Below the pieces are notes generated by a model, which did not search any database, was not told the DNA's origin, and was given only the letters and a program-made list of their open reading frames with translations. Shown piece by piece: positions 1 to 8,799 of a DNA stretch of 64,000 nt. The DNA comes from Streptomyces sp. Edi2 (GTDB lineage: Bacteria > Actinomycetota > Actinomycetes > Streptomycetales > Streptomycetaceae): NCBI RefSeq assembly GCF_040253635.1, contig NZ_JBEJGX010000003.1:1116001-1180000 (forward strand), in the 5' to 3' direction. The first letter of the stretch is position 1. Every line of letters starts with the position of its first letter. The translations under genes and the position numbers were made by a program.

Positions 1-1634
1 CCCTGGCGGTTGAGGGTGGAGTCGGAGCGGCCGTGGATGACGACGCTGCCGCGGGAGGTGATGGTGATCCAGTCGCCGTGCCGCCAGACGCCGGGGTACA
101 TGTCGAAGTAGCTGTCGTGGTAGCGGGTGCCGTCGGGGTCGTTCCAGAAGCGGGTGGGCATGGAGGGCATGGGGTTGGTGACGACGAGTTCGCCGACCTC
201 GTCGATGACCGGTTTGCCCTGGGGGTCCCAGGCCTGCAGGTCGGTGCCCAGACAGGCGGCCTGGAGTTCGCCGATGTGCACGGGGAGGGTGGGGACGGCG
301 CCGGCGAAGCAGCTGCAGACGTCGGTGCCGCCGCTGACGGAGGCGGTCCACAGGTCGGCGCCGCTCTCCGCGAAGGAGTCGTGCAGCCAGCGGAAGCCGT
401 CCGGCGGGAGCGGGGAGCCGGTGGTGGCGACGCAGGTGACGGCGGAGAGGTCGAGGTCGCGGGCCGGGTGGATGCCGGCCTTGCGGCAGGCCATGACGTA
501 GGCGGCGGAGGTGCCGAAGACGGTGGCGCGGGTGGTTTCGGCGACCCGCCACTGGGCGGAGATGTCGGGGTGGCCCGGGCTGCCGTCGTAGAGCACGATC
601 GTGGAGCCCACCAGGAGGCCGGCGACGAGGAAGTTCCACATCATCCAGCCGGTGGAGGTGTACCAGAAGAACCGGTCGTCGGGGCCGAGGTCGCAGTGCA
701 GGCCGGTCTGCTTGAGGTGTTCGAGCAGGATGCCGCCCTGGGACTGGACGATGGCCTTGGGCAGGCCGGTGGTGCCGGAGGAATACAGGACCCACAGCGG
801 GTGGCCGAAGGGGACCTGTTCGAAGACCGGTTCGGTGTCCTTAGAGGTCAGGTCCGACCAGTTCAGGGCGCCTTCGGGGGCGGGGGTGCCGAGCAGCGGG
901 ATGTGGACGACGGCGCGCAGGGTGGGCAGTTCGGCGCGGAGTTCGGCGACGGTGTCGCGGCGGTCGTGCTCCTTGCCGCCGTAGCGGTAGCCGTCGACGG
1001 TGAACAGGACGACGGGTTCGATCTGCTGGAAGCGGTCCAGCACGCTGCGGGCGCCGAAGTCGGGGGCGCAGGAGGTCCACACGGCGCCGACCGCGGCGGA
1101 GGCGAGGAGCGCGACGACGGCCTGCGGGATGTTGGGGACATAGGCGCTGACCCGGTCGCCGGGACGGACACCGAGGCGGCGGAGTTCGGCGGCCAGCGAG
1201 CCGACCTGGGCGCGCAGTTCCGTCCAGCTGACCGGGGTGGGCTCCTGGGTCTCGTCGACGTACAGCAGCGCGGGGTCGCCGGCGCGGGCCGGGTCCTCGG
1301 CGGCGCGCAGGGCGTGCTCGGCGTAGTTGAGGGTGGCGCCGGGGAACCAGCGGGCGCCGGGCATCGCGCGGTCGGCGAGGACGGTTTCGTACGGGGTGGC
1401 GAAGCGGACGTCGAACCACTCGGCGGTGGCCTGCCAGAAGGCGGGGAGGTCGCCGACGGACCAGCGGTGCAGGGCGGCGTAGCTCGTGGCGGGGTCGCCG
1501 GGGGTGGGTGCGGGCGCGCCGTGGTGTGCGGCGGCCCAGGTGTGGAAGCGGGTGACCTGTGCGCCGGCGATCCGGTCCGGGCCTGGTTGCCAGAGGGGTT
1601 CCGGCTGCGGGGCGGACTGCGGTGCGGTGGTCAT
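1..1634 (-). CDS. Acetoacetyl-CoA synthetase (acetoacetate-CoA ligase), 3' end outside the window
   Basis: The frame opens at an ATG (1634-1632) and runs off the left edge, giving about 544 of the roughly 650 residues usual for the family. The protein starts MTTAPQSAPQ. It has the ANL-family P-loop YSSGTTGLPKA at about residues 284-294 and the later stretch ATTGSPL. The family activates acetoacetate with ATP to an adenylate and transfers it to CoA, feeding ketone-body or polyhydroxybutyrate carbon into acetyl-CoA. The N-terminal ACAS-type extension (WQPGPDRI, TLNYAEH) points to acetoacetyl-CoA rather than acetyl-CoA synthetase. The C-terminal lid with the catalytic lysine is not visible. It is divergent from the GH31 gene. 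Confidence 0.9.
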   Translation of the reverse strand, partial: MTTAPQSAPQPEPLWQPGPDRIAGAQVTRFHTWAAAHHGAPAPTPGDPATSYAALHRWSVGDLPAFWQATAEWFDVRFATPYETVLADRAMPGARWFPGATLNYAEHALRAAEDPARAGDPALLYVDETQEPTPVSWTELRAQVGSLAAELRRLGVRPGDRVSAYVPNIPQAVVALLASAAVGAVWTSCAPDFGARSVLDRFQQIEPVVLFTVDGYRYGGKEHDRRDTVAELRAELPTLRAVVHIPLLGTPAPEGALNWSDLTSKDTEPVFEQVPFGHPLWVLYSSGTTGLPKAIVQSQGGILLEHLKQTGLHCDLGPDDRFFWYTSTGWMMWNFLVAGLLVGSTIVLYDGSPGHPDISAQWRVAETTRATVFGTSAAYVMACRKAGIHPARDLDLSAVTCVATTGSPLPPDGFRWLHDSFAESGADLWTASVSGGTDVCSCFAGAVPTLPVHIGELQAACLGTDLQAWDPQGKPVIDEVGELVVTNPMPSMPTRFWNDPDGTRYHDSYFDMYPGVWRHGDWITITSRGSVVIHGRSDSTLNRQ

Positions 1635-1822
1635 GATGCGGCTCCCGGGCGGTTACGCGTCGGGCGCGCACGACGGTGAGGTTCCCCCGGCCCAGTGGGT
1701 GGGCGTGTGCGCGTGACACGGCTTGCCTGGACGATGCCATGTGATCGACTTGTGCACCAGGGTGGGCTGCCCACATTCGGGGGTGGCGGGTGTGGTGCCG
1801 GCACGTGCCACCGGCCGGTTTG

Positions 1823-1906
1823 GGGAGTCGTGGTGGGACATCCGGGAGTCGCGGCGGGACATACGGGAGTCGCGGCGGGACATACGGGAGTCGTGGCGGG
1901 ACATAC
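1823..1906. repeat. 21-bp tandem repeat, four copies, in a divergent intergenic region
   Basis: Four head-to-tail 21-bp units begin at 1823, 1844, 1865 and 1886. Each starts GGGAGTCG and ends GGGACATAC or GGGACATCC. Differences are limited to C/T at the ninth base and a few changes in the first copy. The array is the only notable feature of the gap 1635-2028 between the acetoacetyl-CoA synthetase and the GH31 gene. It could be a cluster of regulator sites or slippage-prone DNA. No gene was seen in the gap. Confidence 0.85.
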
Positions 1907-2028
1907 GGCGGGATTCGGCCATCGGGTGACGATCCGCGGGCCCGAGGGTGGCCGAGCGTGACCCTGCGCAGGTGAACGGCAGTTGAACGGTGCCCGCGCA
2001 CCCGGCCGTCAATGGCAGGCTGACCGGC

Positions 2029-4425
2029 ATGGACGGGCGGGATCTGCTGGGGCGGTCGGTACGGATGATCAAGGCGGTCGGGCCGGCGCAGGGGCTGCGG
2101 TCCGTGCGTACGGCGTGGCGGGCGCGGCGGGCGGATGCGCTGGCGCTGCCGCGGCACAGCGCCGAGCGGGCGCGGGTGCCGGGGGCGGCGCGCGGTGCGG
2201 AGCCCCAGCCGGGCGGCGGGCTGATCCACTTCGAGCGGTCGTCGCTGCGGGTGCGGGTGGCCTCGGGCGGTGCGGTGTTCTGCGGCTGGGAGGGTGCCGG
2301 GCCGGAGCCGTCGTACGCGCTGGCCGGGGCGTGCCCGGAGGTGGACGCGCGGGCGGTGCTGGAGCCCGATACCGAGGGCGGCTGGCGGGTGGTCTCCGAG
2401 CGGGTGCTGGTGGTGGTGTCCCGGCACGGTGCGGTGGAGGTGCGGACGCCCGGCGGGGCGGTGCTGCGGCGGGAGTTGCCGCCGCGCTGGTGGGACCGCA
2501 CAGCCGTGGAAGGGGCGGACGGGCGGCCCGACGGCGGCGCCTCCCGCTGGGTGCAGCGGGCGCAGGTCGCCGCCGATGCCCGGTTCTTCGGGCTCGGCGG
2601 CCGGGCGCACGGGCCGCGGCTGCGGGACGGTGCGTACCGGCTGTGGAACACGGATCCGGGCGGCGCCTTCGCACCGGGGGACGATCCGCTGTCGCTGACG
2701 ATGCCGGTGCAGCTGGTGGTGGCGGATGCCGGTACGCATCTGGTCTTCCACGACAACTCCTGGGACGGCCGGGTGACGCTGCGCGAGGGCGCGGAGGGTG
2801 CGGGCTCGGGGCATGACCGGCCGGGCACCTGTGAAGTGCGGATGGACGGCGGACCGCTGCGGTACTGGGTGCTGGCGGGTACCCCGGCCCGGGTGCTGCA
2901 GGGCTGGACGGCGCTGACCGGGGCGCCCGCGCTGCCGCCGCAGTGGGCGCTCGGATACCAGCACGCCCGCTGGGGCTTCGGCGGCCAGGCCGAGGTGCGC
3001 CGGGTGGTGGCGGGTTACCAGGAGCGCGGGCTTCCGCTGTCGGCCGTCCATTTGGACATCGACCACTACGACCGGCACCGGGTCTTCACCGTCGACCGGC
3101 AGCGCTATCCGGATCTGCCCGGTCTGGCGCGGGAGTTGCGGGCCGACGGGGTGCGGCTGGTGTCGATCGTGGATCCGGCGGTGAAGGCGGAGCCGGGGGA
3201 CACGGTGTACGAGGGCGGAGCGGCGGCGGATGCCTTCGTACGGGACGCGCGCGGGCGGGAGGTCCGCGGGGAGGCATGGCCGGGCGAGTCGGTGTACCCG
3301 GATTTCACCGATGCGCGGGCGCGCAAGTGGTGGGGGGCGCTGTACGCGGAACGGCTGGCGCAGGGCTTCGCGGGTGTGTGGCACGACATGAACGAGCCGG
3401 TCTCCTTTGCCGCGTTCGGGGAGCGGACGCTGCCGCGCTCGGCACGGCACGCTCTGGAGGGCCGGGGCGGCGATCACCGGGAGGCGCACAACATCTACGG
3501 CCTGGCCATGGCGCAGGCCGGCTTCGAGGGGCTGTGCGAACTGCGGCCTGCCGAGCGGCCGTTCCTCTTCTCCCGCTCGGGGTGGGCGGGACTGCAGCGC
3601 TACGGCGGGAGCTGGTCGGGCGATGTGGCGACGGGCTGGGCGGGGCTGCGGGCTTCGCTGTCGCTGGTGCTGGGGCTGGGGCTGTGCGGGGTCCCGTACA
3701 GCGGTCCCGATATCGGCGGGTTCTCCGGGGTGCCTTCCCCCGAGCTGTATCTGCGGTGGTTCCAGCTGGGGGCGTTCCTGCCGCTGTTCCGTACCCATTC
3801 GGCGCTCGGGGCGGGGCGGCGGGAGCCGTGGGAGTACGGGGACGAGGTGCTGGAGCACGCCCGTACGGCACTGGGCGAACGGCAGCGGCTGCTGCCGTAC
3901 TTCGGGACGCTGGGCCAGTTGGCGCGGCTGACCGGTGCGCCGTACGTCCGGCCGGTGTGGTGGAGCGCGCCGCGGGACCGGGCGCTGCGGGACTGCGAGG
4001 ACGCGTTTCTGCTGGGGGATGCGCTGCTGGTGGCGCCGGCACTGGCGGCGGGGGTGACCCGGCGTCCGGTGCGGCTGCCGCGTGGGCGGTGGTACGACAC
4101 CGCGACCGGGCGGGCGTATGACGGTCCGCGTCAGGTGTGGGTGGAGGCGCCGCTGTCGCGGATTCCGGTGCTGGCGCGGGCCGGTGCGGTGTTGCCGGTG
4201 ACCGGGGCGGACGGCGGGACGGAGCTGGAGGTGTGGGCGCCGGTGGCCGGGCGCGGGGGCAGCGGGCTGGTGGTGCCGGACGCCGGGGACGGCTGGCAGC
4301 GGCCGACGGCGGAGCGGTTCACCTCGCGGCGGGAGGGCGACCGGGTGATCGTGGAGCGGCGGGACGGAGGCGCGGTGGGGTATCCGGTGCGGGTGCGGGG
4401 GTTGGCGGGTGGGGTGGGGGCGTAG
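2029..4425 (+). CDS. Glycoside hydrolase family 31 (alpha-glucosidase type)
   Basis: This 798-residue protein has the GH31 signature WHDMNEPVSF, placing the catalytic nucleophile at about Asp453. The downstream WSGD carries the general acid/base Asp, and GPDIGGFSG and RTHSALG also fit the family. The family releases glucose or xylose from the non-reducing ends of alpha-glucosides. No signal peptide is visible, so it probably acts in the cytoplasm on imported oligosaccharides. The start is the ATG at 2029 (MDGRDLLGRS). An upstream in-frame GTG at 1990 would add 13 poorly supported residues. Substrate cannot be told from sequence alone. Confidence 0.9.
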   Translation: MDGRDLLGRSVRMIKAVGPAQGLRSVRTAWRARRADALALPRHSAERARVPGAARGAEPQPGGGLIHFERSSLRVRVASGGAVFCGWEGAGPEPSYALAGACPEVDARAVLEPDTEGGWRVVSERVLVVVSRHGAVEVRTPGGAVLRRELPPRWWDRTAVEGADGRPDGGASRWVQRAQVAADARFFGLGGRAHGPRLRDGAYRLWNTDPGGAFAPGDDPLSLTMPVQLVVADAGTHLVFHDNSWDGRVTLREGAEGAGSGHDRPGTCEVRMDGGPLRYWVLAGTPARVLQGWTALTGAPALPPQWALGYQHARWGFGGQAEVRRVVAGYQERGLPLSAVHLDIDHYDRHRVFTVDRQRYPDLPGLARELRADGVRLVSIVDPAVKAEPGDTVYEGGAAADAFVRDARGREVRGEAWPGESVYPDFTDARARKWWGALYAERLAQGFAGVWHDMNEPVSFAAFGERTLPRSARHALEGRGGDHREAHNIYGLAMAQAGFEGLCELRPAERPFLFSRSGWAGLQRYGGSWSGDVATGWAGLRASLSLVLGLGLCGVPYSGPDIGGFSGVPSPELYLRWFQLGAFLPLFRTHSALGAGRREPWEYGDEVLEHARTALGERQRLLPYFGTLGQLARLTGAPYVRPVWWSAPRDRALRDCEDAFLLGDALLVAPALAAGVTRRPVRLPRGRWYDTATGRAYDGPRQVWVEAPLSRIPVLARAGAVLPVTGADGGTELEVWAPVAGRGGSGLVVPDAGDGWQRPTAERFTSRREGDRVIVERRDGGAVGYPVRVRGLAGGVGA

Positions 4426-4617
4426 CGGGGCGGGGAAAGCGGAACGGGGGCGTGGTGGTGGGAGAGGAGGGGCGGGGCGGCCGTGGTGCGCGGCTGGTGG
4501 ATTACGGGGCGGGGCGGTGGTGCGGGCGACTGGTGGTGGGACCGGTTGTGCGGCGGATGGGCAGTGGTTGTGCGGCGGGGCTTCCCTCCCTCCTGCCGCG
4601 CCTGGTAGACGGGGGCC

Positions 4618-5463
4618 ATGCCGAGACTTGCTGCCGCGCTGCGCGGCCTTGCTGCCGCTGCCGCCGCGCTGATCACCGTGGCCGCTGCCCCTTCGGGTGC
4701 GGCGGCGGACACCGTCCCGCACCGCCCGGCGCCGTCGTCGCGGCCGGCCAACGGCCCCAAGGCGCCCGAGGAGTTCGTCGCGCTGCGGGACATTGACCCC
4801 ACCGTCATCCAGGAGATGCGCTACTTCACCCCGCACGACTTCATGGGAGTGCCGGTGACCGGCTACCGGGCGCCGATGTGCCTGCTGACCCGGGACGCGG
4901 CACGGGCGTTGCACCGGGCGCAGCGCTCGTTCCTGCGCCGCGGATACTCCCTCAAGGTCTATGACTGCTACCGGCCGCAGCGCGCGGTGGACCACTTCGT
5001 GTCCTGGGCCAAGGACCTCGGCGACCAGCGGATGAAGGCCGAGTTCTATCCGCGGGTCGACAAGTCGACGCTGTTCCGGGACGGCTATATCGCGGAGAAG
5101 TCCGGGCACAGCAGGGGCAGCACCCTCGACCTCACGCTGGTGCGGCTGCCGGCCCTGCCCACCCGGCCGTATGTCCCCGGGGAGCCGCTGTCCTCGTGCT
5201 ACGGCCCGAAGGCGGCCCGCTTCCCGGACAATTCGCTGGACATGGGCACCGGCTTCGACTGCTTCGACACGCTGGCGCACACCCTCGACCCACGGATCAA
5301 GGGCGAACAGCGGGCGAACCGGCTGCTGTTGAAGGACGGCCTGGAGCGCGCCGGCTTCGTCAACTACGACAAGGAGTGGTGGCACTACACCTTCACACCG
5401 GAGACGTTTCCGGACACCTACTTCGACTTCCCGGTCGCGCGGGGGTCGCTGGTGCGGCACTGA
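4618..5463 (+). CDS. Secreted D-alanyl-D-alanine dipeptidase (VanX/DdpX, M15D)
   Basis: The 281-residue protein starts with an Arg-containing n-region, an Ala/Leu-rich core and an AAA-type cleavage site near residue 34. The zinc ligands and catalytic residues of M15D are visible: SGHSRGSTLD supplies His164 and Asp171, and EWWH supplies Glu253 and His256. The family cleaves D-Ala-D-Ala. Cytoplasmic VanX serves vancomycin resistance, while exported homologues recycle cell-wall dipeptides. No vanH or vanA neighbour is present, so a housekeeping wall-turnover role is more likely than glycopeptide resistance. The ATG follows a GGGGG-rich ribosome site. Confidence 0.88.
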   Translation: MPRLAAALRGLAAAAAALITVAAAPSGAAADTVPHRPAPSSRPANGPKAPEEFVALRDIDPTVIQEMRYFTPHDFMGVPVTGYRAPMCLLTRDAARALHRAQRSFLRRGYSLKVYDCYRPQRAVDHFVSWAKDLGDQRMKAEFYPRVDKSTLFRDGYIAEKSGHSRGSTLDLTLVRLPALPTRPYVPGEPLSSCYGPKAARFPDNSLDMGTGFDCFDTLAHTLDPRIKGEQRANRLLLKDGLERAGFVNYDKEWWHYTFTPETFPDTYFDFPVARGSLVRH

Positions 5464-5577
5464 GCGGCCGGGCAGGCCGGTGACGGCTTGGTGGTTTGTG
5501 GCTGACGGCCTCGTGGCTGATGGCTCGGGCTCTTGGCTGATAGCTCGTGGCTGATGGCTCGTGGCCGAAAGCGAGCA

Positions 5578-5608
5578 GGAGGAGGGCTCGTGGGTCGAGC
5601 CCTCCTCC
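5578..5608. terminator. Bidirectional hairpin terminator between convergent genes
   Basis: A perfect 13-bp stem (GGAGGAGGGCTCG at 5578-5590 with its complement at 5596-5608) closes a 5-nt TGGGT loop. It lies between the dipeptidase stop (5463) and the end of the permease gene (5804), which are convergent. The rest of the 5464-5803 gap holds degenerate GGCTGATGGCTCGTG repeats at about 5500-5565 and a second stem, CCGGGGCAC...GTGCCCCGG. No gene was seen there. Confidence 0.75.
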
Positions 5609-5803
5609 ACCGTCGCGTCGCTGACGGGCCGGGGCACCGAATCACCCCCGTCGATCCCGTGCCCCGGACCCTGCTGTGAGGGACGCGGCCGGACCGCGTC
5701 CGGTTCGGCGAAGGTCTGCGGAGTCACCCTTTCGGGGATCCCGCGCCTCCGTACGGCCGCCGACGGGGAGCCGGCCGCCGGCTGCCGAGCACCGGCCGTG
5801 CGC

Positions 5804-6616
5804 TCAAAGCCGGCCGCCGGCGGTGTCCGAGGAGAGTCGCTGAGCGGCGTACACCGGGATGACCGACAGGGCGATCAGCAGCGCGGCGAGCACATCGACG
5901 ACCGGTGCCTGGTGGGGGCGGGCCAGGTTCTCGTAGATCCAGACCGGCAGCGTCTTGGTGCCCGCGCCCGCCGTGAAGGTGGTCACCACGACCTCGTCGA
6001 AGGAGAGCGCGAAAGCCAGCAGCGCGCCGGCGAACAGCGCCGGGCGCAGCGCCGGGAAGGTGACGTACCGCAGGGTCTGCCAGGGGCGGGCGCCCAGGTC
6101 GGCGGAGGCCTCGGCCAGGGACGGGGCGATCCGGCGGAGCCGGGCGGCGACGTTGTTGAAGACGATGACGACGCAGAAGGTGGCATGGCCGACAACGACC
6201 GTGAAGAGGCCGAAGCCGATGCCCAGCGGCGCAAGGACGGTGCGGAAGGCGGCGTTGAGGGCGATGCCCGTGACGATGCCGGGCAGCGCGATCGGCAGCA
6301 CGATCAGGAACGAGACGGTCTGCCGTCCGAAGAAGCGGTGGCGGTGCACGGCGAAGGCCGCGAGCGAGCCGAGGGCGAGGGCGACGGCGGTGGCGCCGAG
6401 GCCCGCCCGCAGCGAGGTCCACAGGGCGTCGCGGGCACCCGCGCTGTGCAGGGCGCGGCTCCACCATTCGCCGGTCAGCGCGCGGGGCGGCCAGGCGAAC
6501 GAGGGGTCGGCGTTGACGGAGTTGAGCAGGACCAGGAGCAGGGGGAGGTAGATCAGGGCGAGACCGGCGGCCGTGAGGCAGCCGAGGACGATCCGGGCGG
6601 TGCGGGTGAGGTGCAT
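5804..6616 (-). CDS. potC: ABC transporter permease, PotC-like (spermidine/putrescine type)
   Basis: The 270-residue integral membrane protein begins MHLTRTARIV with the usual hydrophobic first helix. It carries the EAA-loop region of importer permeases (EASADLGARPWQTL). The start follows an AAGGAGG ribosome site, 23 bp after the potB-like gene ends. It should pair with the PotB-like subunit to form the channel fed by the PotD-like lipoprotein and powered by the PotA-like ATPase. Gene order A-D-B-C on the minus strand fits a single polyamine-uptake operon. The exact substrate (putrescine, spermidine or a related amine) is inferred from family similarity only. Confidence 0.88.
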   Translation of the reverse strand: MHLTRTARIVLGCLTAAGLALIYLPLLLVLLNSVNADPSFAWPPRALTGEWWSRALHSAGARDALWTSLRAGLGATAVALALGSLAAFAVHRHRFFGRQTVSFLIVLPIALPGIVTGIALNAAFRTVLAPLGIGFGLFTVVVGHATFCVVIVFNNVAARLRRIAPSLAEASADLGARPWQTLRYVTFPALRPALFAGALLAFALSFDEVVVTTFTAGAGTKTLPVWIYENLARPHQAPVVDVLAALLIALSVIPVYAAQRLSSDTAGGRL

Positions 6617-6639
6617 CCGGCTGCCTCCTTCGGTTCCGG

Positions 6640-7488
6640 TCAGAGCGAGTCGAGCGCGCCGGCCCGGCGGACGGCGGCGAGGTAGCAGACGACGAGGGCG
6701 ACCGGGACCGCGGAGAGCGCCGCCGCGAGCGGCAGATCGAGGGTGACCTGGGAGGCGATGACATTGCCCAGGAGCTGGGTGCGGCCGCCGACGATCTGCA
6801 CGGTGAGGTAGTCGCCGAGGGAGAGCGAGAAGGTGAAGACGGAACCCGCCAGGAGCGCGGGACGGACGGCGGGCGCCACGACGGAGCGCAGGGTCCGTAC
6901 GGTGCCCGCACCGAGGTCGGCGGAAGCCTCCAGCTGGTGGGCGGGCAGCCGTTCCAGGGCGGTGTGGACCGGCAGGATCATGTACGGCAGCCAGAGGTAG
7001 GCGAGCACGAGCACGACGGCGGCCGTGCCGTATCCGGGGCCGTGCAGCCCCAGCGGGGCGAGTGCGGCGTTGACGATGCCGTGCTCGCCGAGCATCACCC
7101 GCCAGGCGTACGCCTTGACCAGATAGCCGGCCCACAGCGGGGTCAGCACGGCCACCAGCAGGGCGCGGCGCAGCCGGCCGGCCGCCACCCGCGCCATGAA
7201 GAAGGCCATCGGCAGCGCGAGCAGGGCGTCGAGGAGCGTGACGGCGACGGCGATCCCGACGGTGCGCAGGGCGACGGTGCGGTAGACGGGAGTGGTGAGG
7301 ATGTCGCGGAAGTTGTCGGTGGTCCAGGTGTGGACGACATCCGAGGTGAAGGGGTCGGTGGTCCAGAAGGCGGAGAGCAGGAGGACGGCGAGGGAGCCGA
7401 GGTAGGCGAGGACCAGCCACAGCAGGGGCGGGGCGAGGAGCGCGGCGAGCCGGCCGCGGGCGCGGGGCTCATGGCTCGTGGCGGACAC
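6640..7488 (-). CDS. potB: ABC transporter permease, PotB-like
   Basis: The chosen GTG at 7488 gives 282 residues starting VSATSHEPRA. It is 14 bp past the binding-protein stop and gives a cytoplasmic N-terminus before the first helix (LAALLAPPLLWLVLAYLG). Longer open frame upstream overlaps the previous gene and is unlikely to be translated. Several hydrophobic segments and the EAA loop (EASADLGAGTVRTL) identify an importer permease. It is the partner of the PotC-like subunit in the same operon. Confidence 0.88.
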   Translation of the reverse strand: MSATSHEPRARGRLAALLAPPLLWLVLAYLGSLAVLLLSAFWTTDPFTSDVVHTWTTDNFRDILTTPVYRTVALRTVGIAVAVTLLDALLALPMAFFMARVAAGRLRRALLVAVLTPLWAGYLVKAYAWRVMLGEHGIVNAALAPLGLHGPGYGTAAVVLVLAYLWLPYMILPVHTALERLPAHQLEASADLGAGTVRTLRSVVAPAVRPALLAGSVFTFSLSLGDYLTVQIVGGRTQLLGNVIASQVTLDLPLAAALSAVPVALVVCYLAAVRRAGALDSL

Positions 7489-7502
7489 CCGGGCGTCCCC
7501 AC

Positions 7503-8681
7503 TCAGCCCTTGATCTCCGTCCAGGCGCGGGTCCACTCCGCGTAGTCGGTGCACTTGACGTTCTTGCGGCCGTCGAGGCACTGCGGGACGGGGGTGGTCC
7601 AGAAGTGGACGCGGCGGTAGTAGGCCTCGTCATCGGCGTGGTAGACGGCGCAGTGACGGGGGTCGGCGGTTTCCTTGCAGGCCTTGGCGTTGGCGGGCGC
7701 CTCGCCGAAGTACTCGGCGACCTGGGCGTTCACCTTCGGGGAGACGATCCAGTTGAGCCACTTGTAGGCGCAGTTGGGGTGGGCGGCCTTGGCGGAGACC
7801 ATCCAGGTGTCGGACCAGCCGGTGGCCCCCTCCTTGGGGAGGACGGCCTTGACGGGGGCCTTTTCCGCGGCGGCGGTGTTGGCGATGACCTGCCAGGTGG
7901 TACCGAGGACGCTGTCGCCGCCCTTGAAGGCGGTGACTTCCTTCTGGTAGTCGCTCCAGTATTCGCCGATCTGCTGCCGTTGCTTCTTCAACAGGGCGAC
8001 CGCGGCGTCGAGTTGGGTGCGGTCCAGGGCGTACGGATCCTTGATGCCGAGTGCAGGACGGGCCTTCATCAGGTAGAGGGCGGCGTCGGCGATGTAGATG
8101 GGCGAGTCGTAGGCGGTGACCTTGCCCGCGTACTTCGCCGCGCCGTCGAAGACGGCCTTCCAGGAGTCGGGGGCCGGGGAGACCTTGTCGGTGCGGTACA
8201 TCAGCAGATTGGCGCCGCGGCCGTGCGGGATGCCGTACATCTTCCCGCCCTTGGAGTTGAACGGGCGCATCTTCAGACCGCTGAAGATGTCGCGGTAGTT
8301 CGGCACCAGACGGGTGTTGACGGGCGCCACGTCCCCGGCGGCGATCAGCCGCAGGGTGGCGTCACCAGAGGCGGAGACGGTGTCGTACTGGCCGGTCTTC
8401 ATCAGCGAGACCATCTCGTCCGAGGTCCCGGCGGTCTTGGTGTTGACCTTGCAGCCGGTCTGCTTCTCGAAGGGGTGCACCCAGTCGGCCTTGGGGTCGT
8501 TGGAGCCGTCCTCGGCGTATCCGGCCCAGGCGATGATGTCGACCCGGCCCTCGCCCTTGCCGACGCTCTTCTGTTCGGCGGCTCCCCCGCCGTCCGTTCC
8601 ACCGCTGCCGGAGCCGCAGGCGACGGCCAGCAGCAGGACCCCGGCCGCCACTGCGGCCTTCCACGGATTCGCGTTGCGCAT
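7503..8681 (-). CDS. potD: Extracellular polyamine-binding lipoprotein, PotD-like
   Basis: The 392-residue protein has a lipoprotein signal with lipobox LAVAC, followed by a Gly/Ser linker. The mature part starts RVDIIAWAGY, as in PotD/PotF-type solute-binding proteins. It should be anchored to the outer face of the membrane and hand the substrate to the permease pair. The ATG at 8681 has a GGGAG site and gives a proper signal peptide, whereas an upstream ATG (8702) would not. It follows the ATPase gene after 118 bp, so a secondary promoter there is possible. Confidence 0.9.
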   Translation of the reverse strand: MRNANPWKAAVAAGVLLLAVACGSGSGGTDGGGAAEQKSVGKGEGRVDIIAWAGYAEDGSNDPKADWVHPFEKQTGCKVNTKTAGTSDEMVSLMKTGQYDTVSASGDATLRLIAAGDVAPVNTRLVPNYRDIFSGLKMRPFNSKGGKMYGIPHGRGANLLMYRTDKVSPAPDSWKAVFDGAAKYAGKVTAYDSPIYIADAALYLMKARPALGIKDPYALDRTQLDAAVALLKKQRQQIGEYWSDYQKEVTAFKGGDSVLGTTWQVIANTAAAEKAPVKAVLPKEGATGWSDTWMVSAKAAHPNCAYKWLNWIVSPKVNAQVAEYFGEAPANAKACKETADPRHCAVYHADDEAYYRRVHFWTTPVPQCLDGRKNVKCTDYAEWTRAWTEIKG

Positions 8682-8799
8682 GGTGTACTCCCGCTGTCGC
8701 ACACGGCTGTCGAGCCCCGCCAGTATCCGGAAGCTGGCCGTCTGCCACCAGAGCGCGTCGGGAATCGGGATGCGCTCCGGCGCGTAGCATGACGATCCC

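Noticed and set aside
4618..5463. Glycopeptide-resistance locus
   Set aside because: Only a VanX-like exported dipeptidase is present; no vanH, vanA or vanRS genes.
841..5727. A 1628-residue minus-strand open frame across the first 5.7 kb
   Set aside because: It overlaps three well-supported genes in other frames and has Arg/Pro-rich, motif-free sequence typical of high-GC shadow frames.
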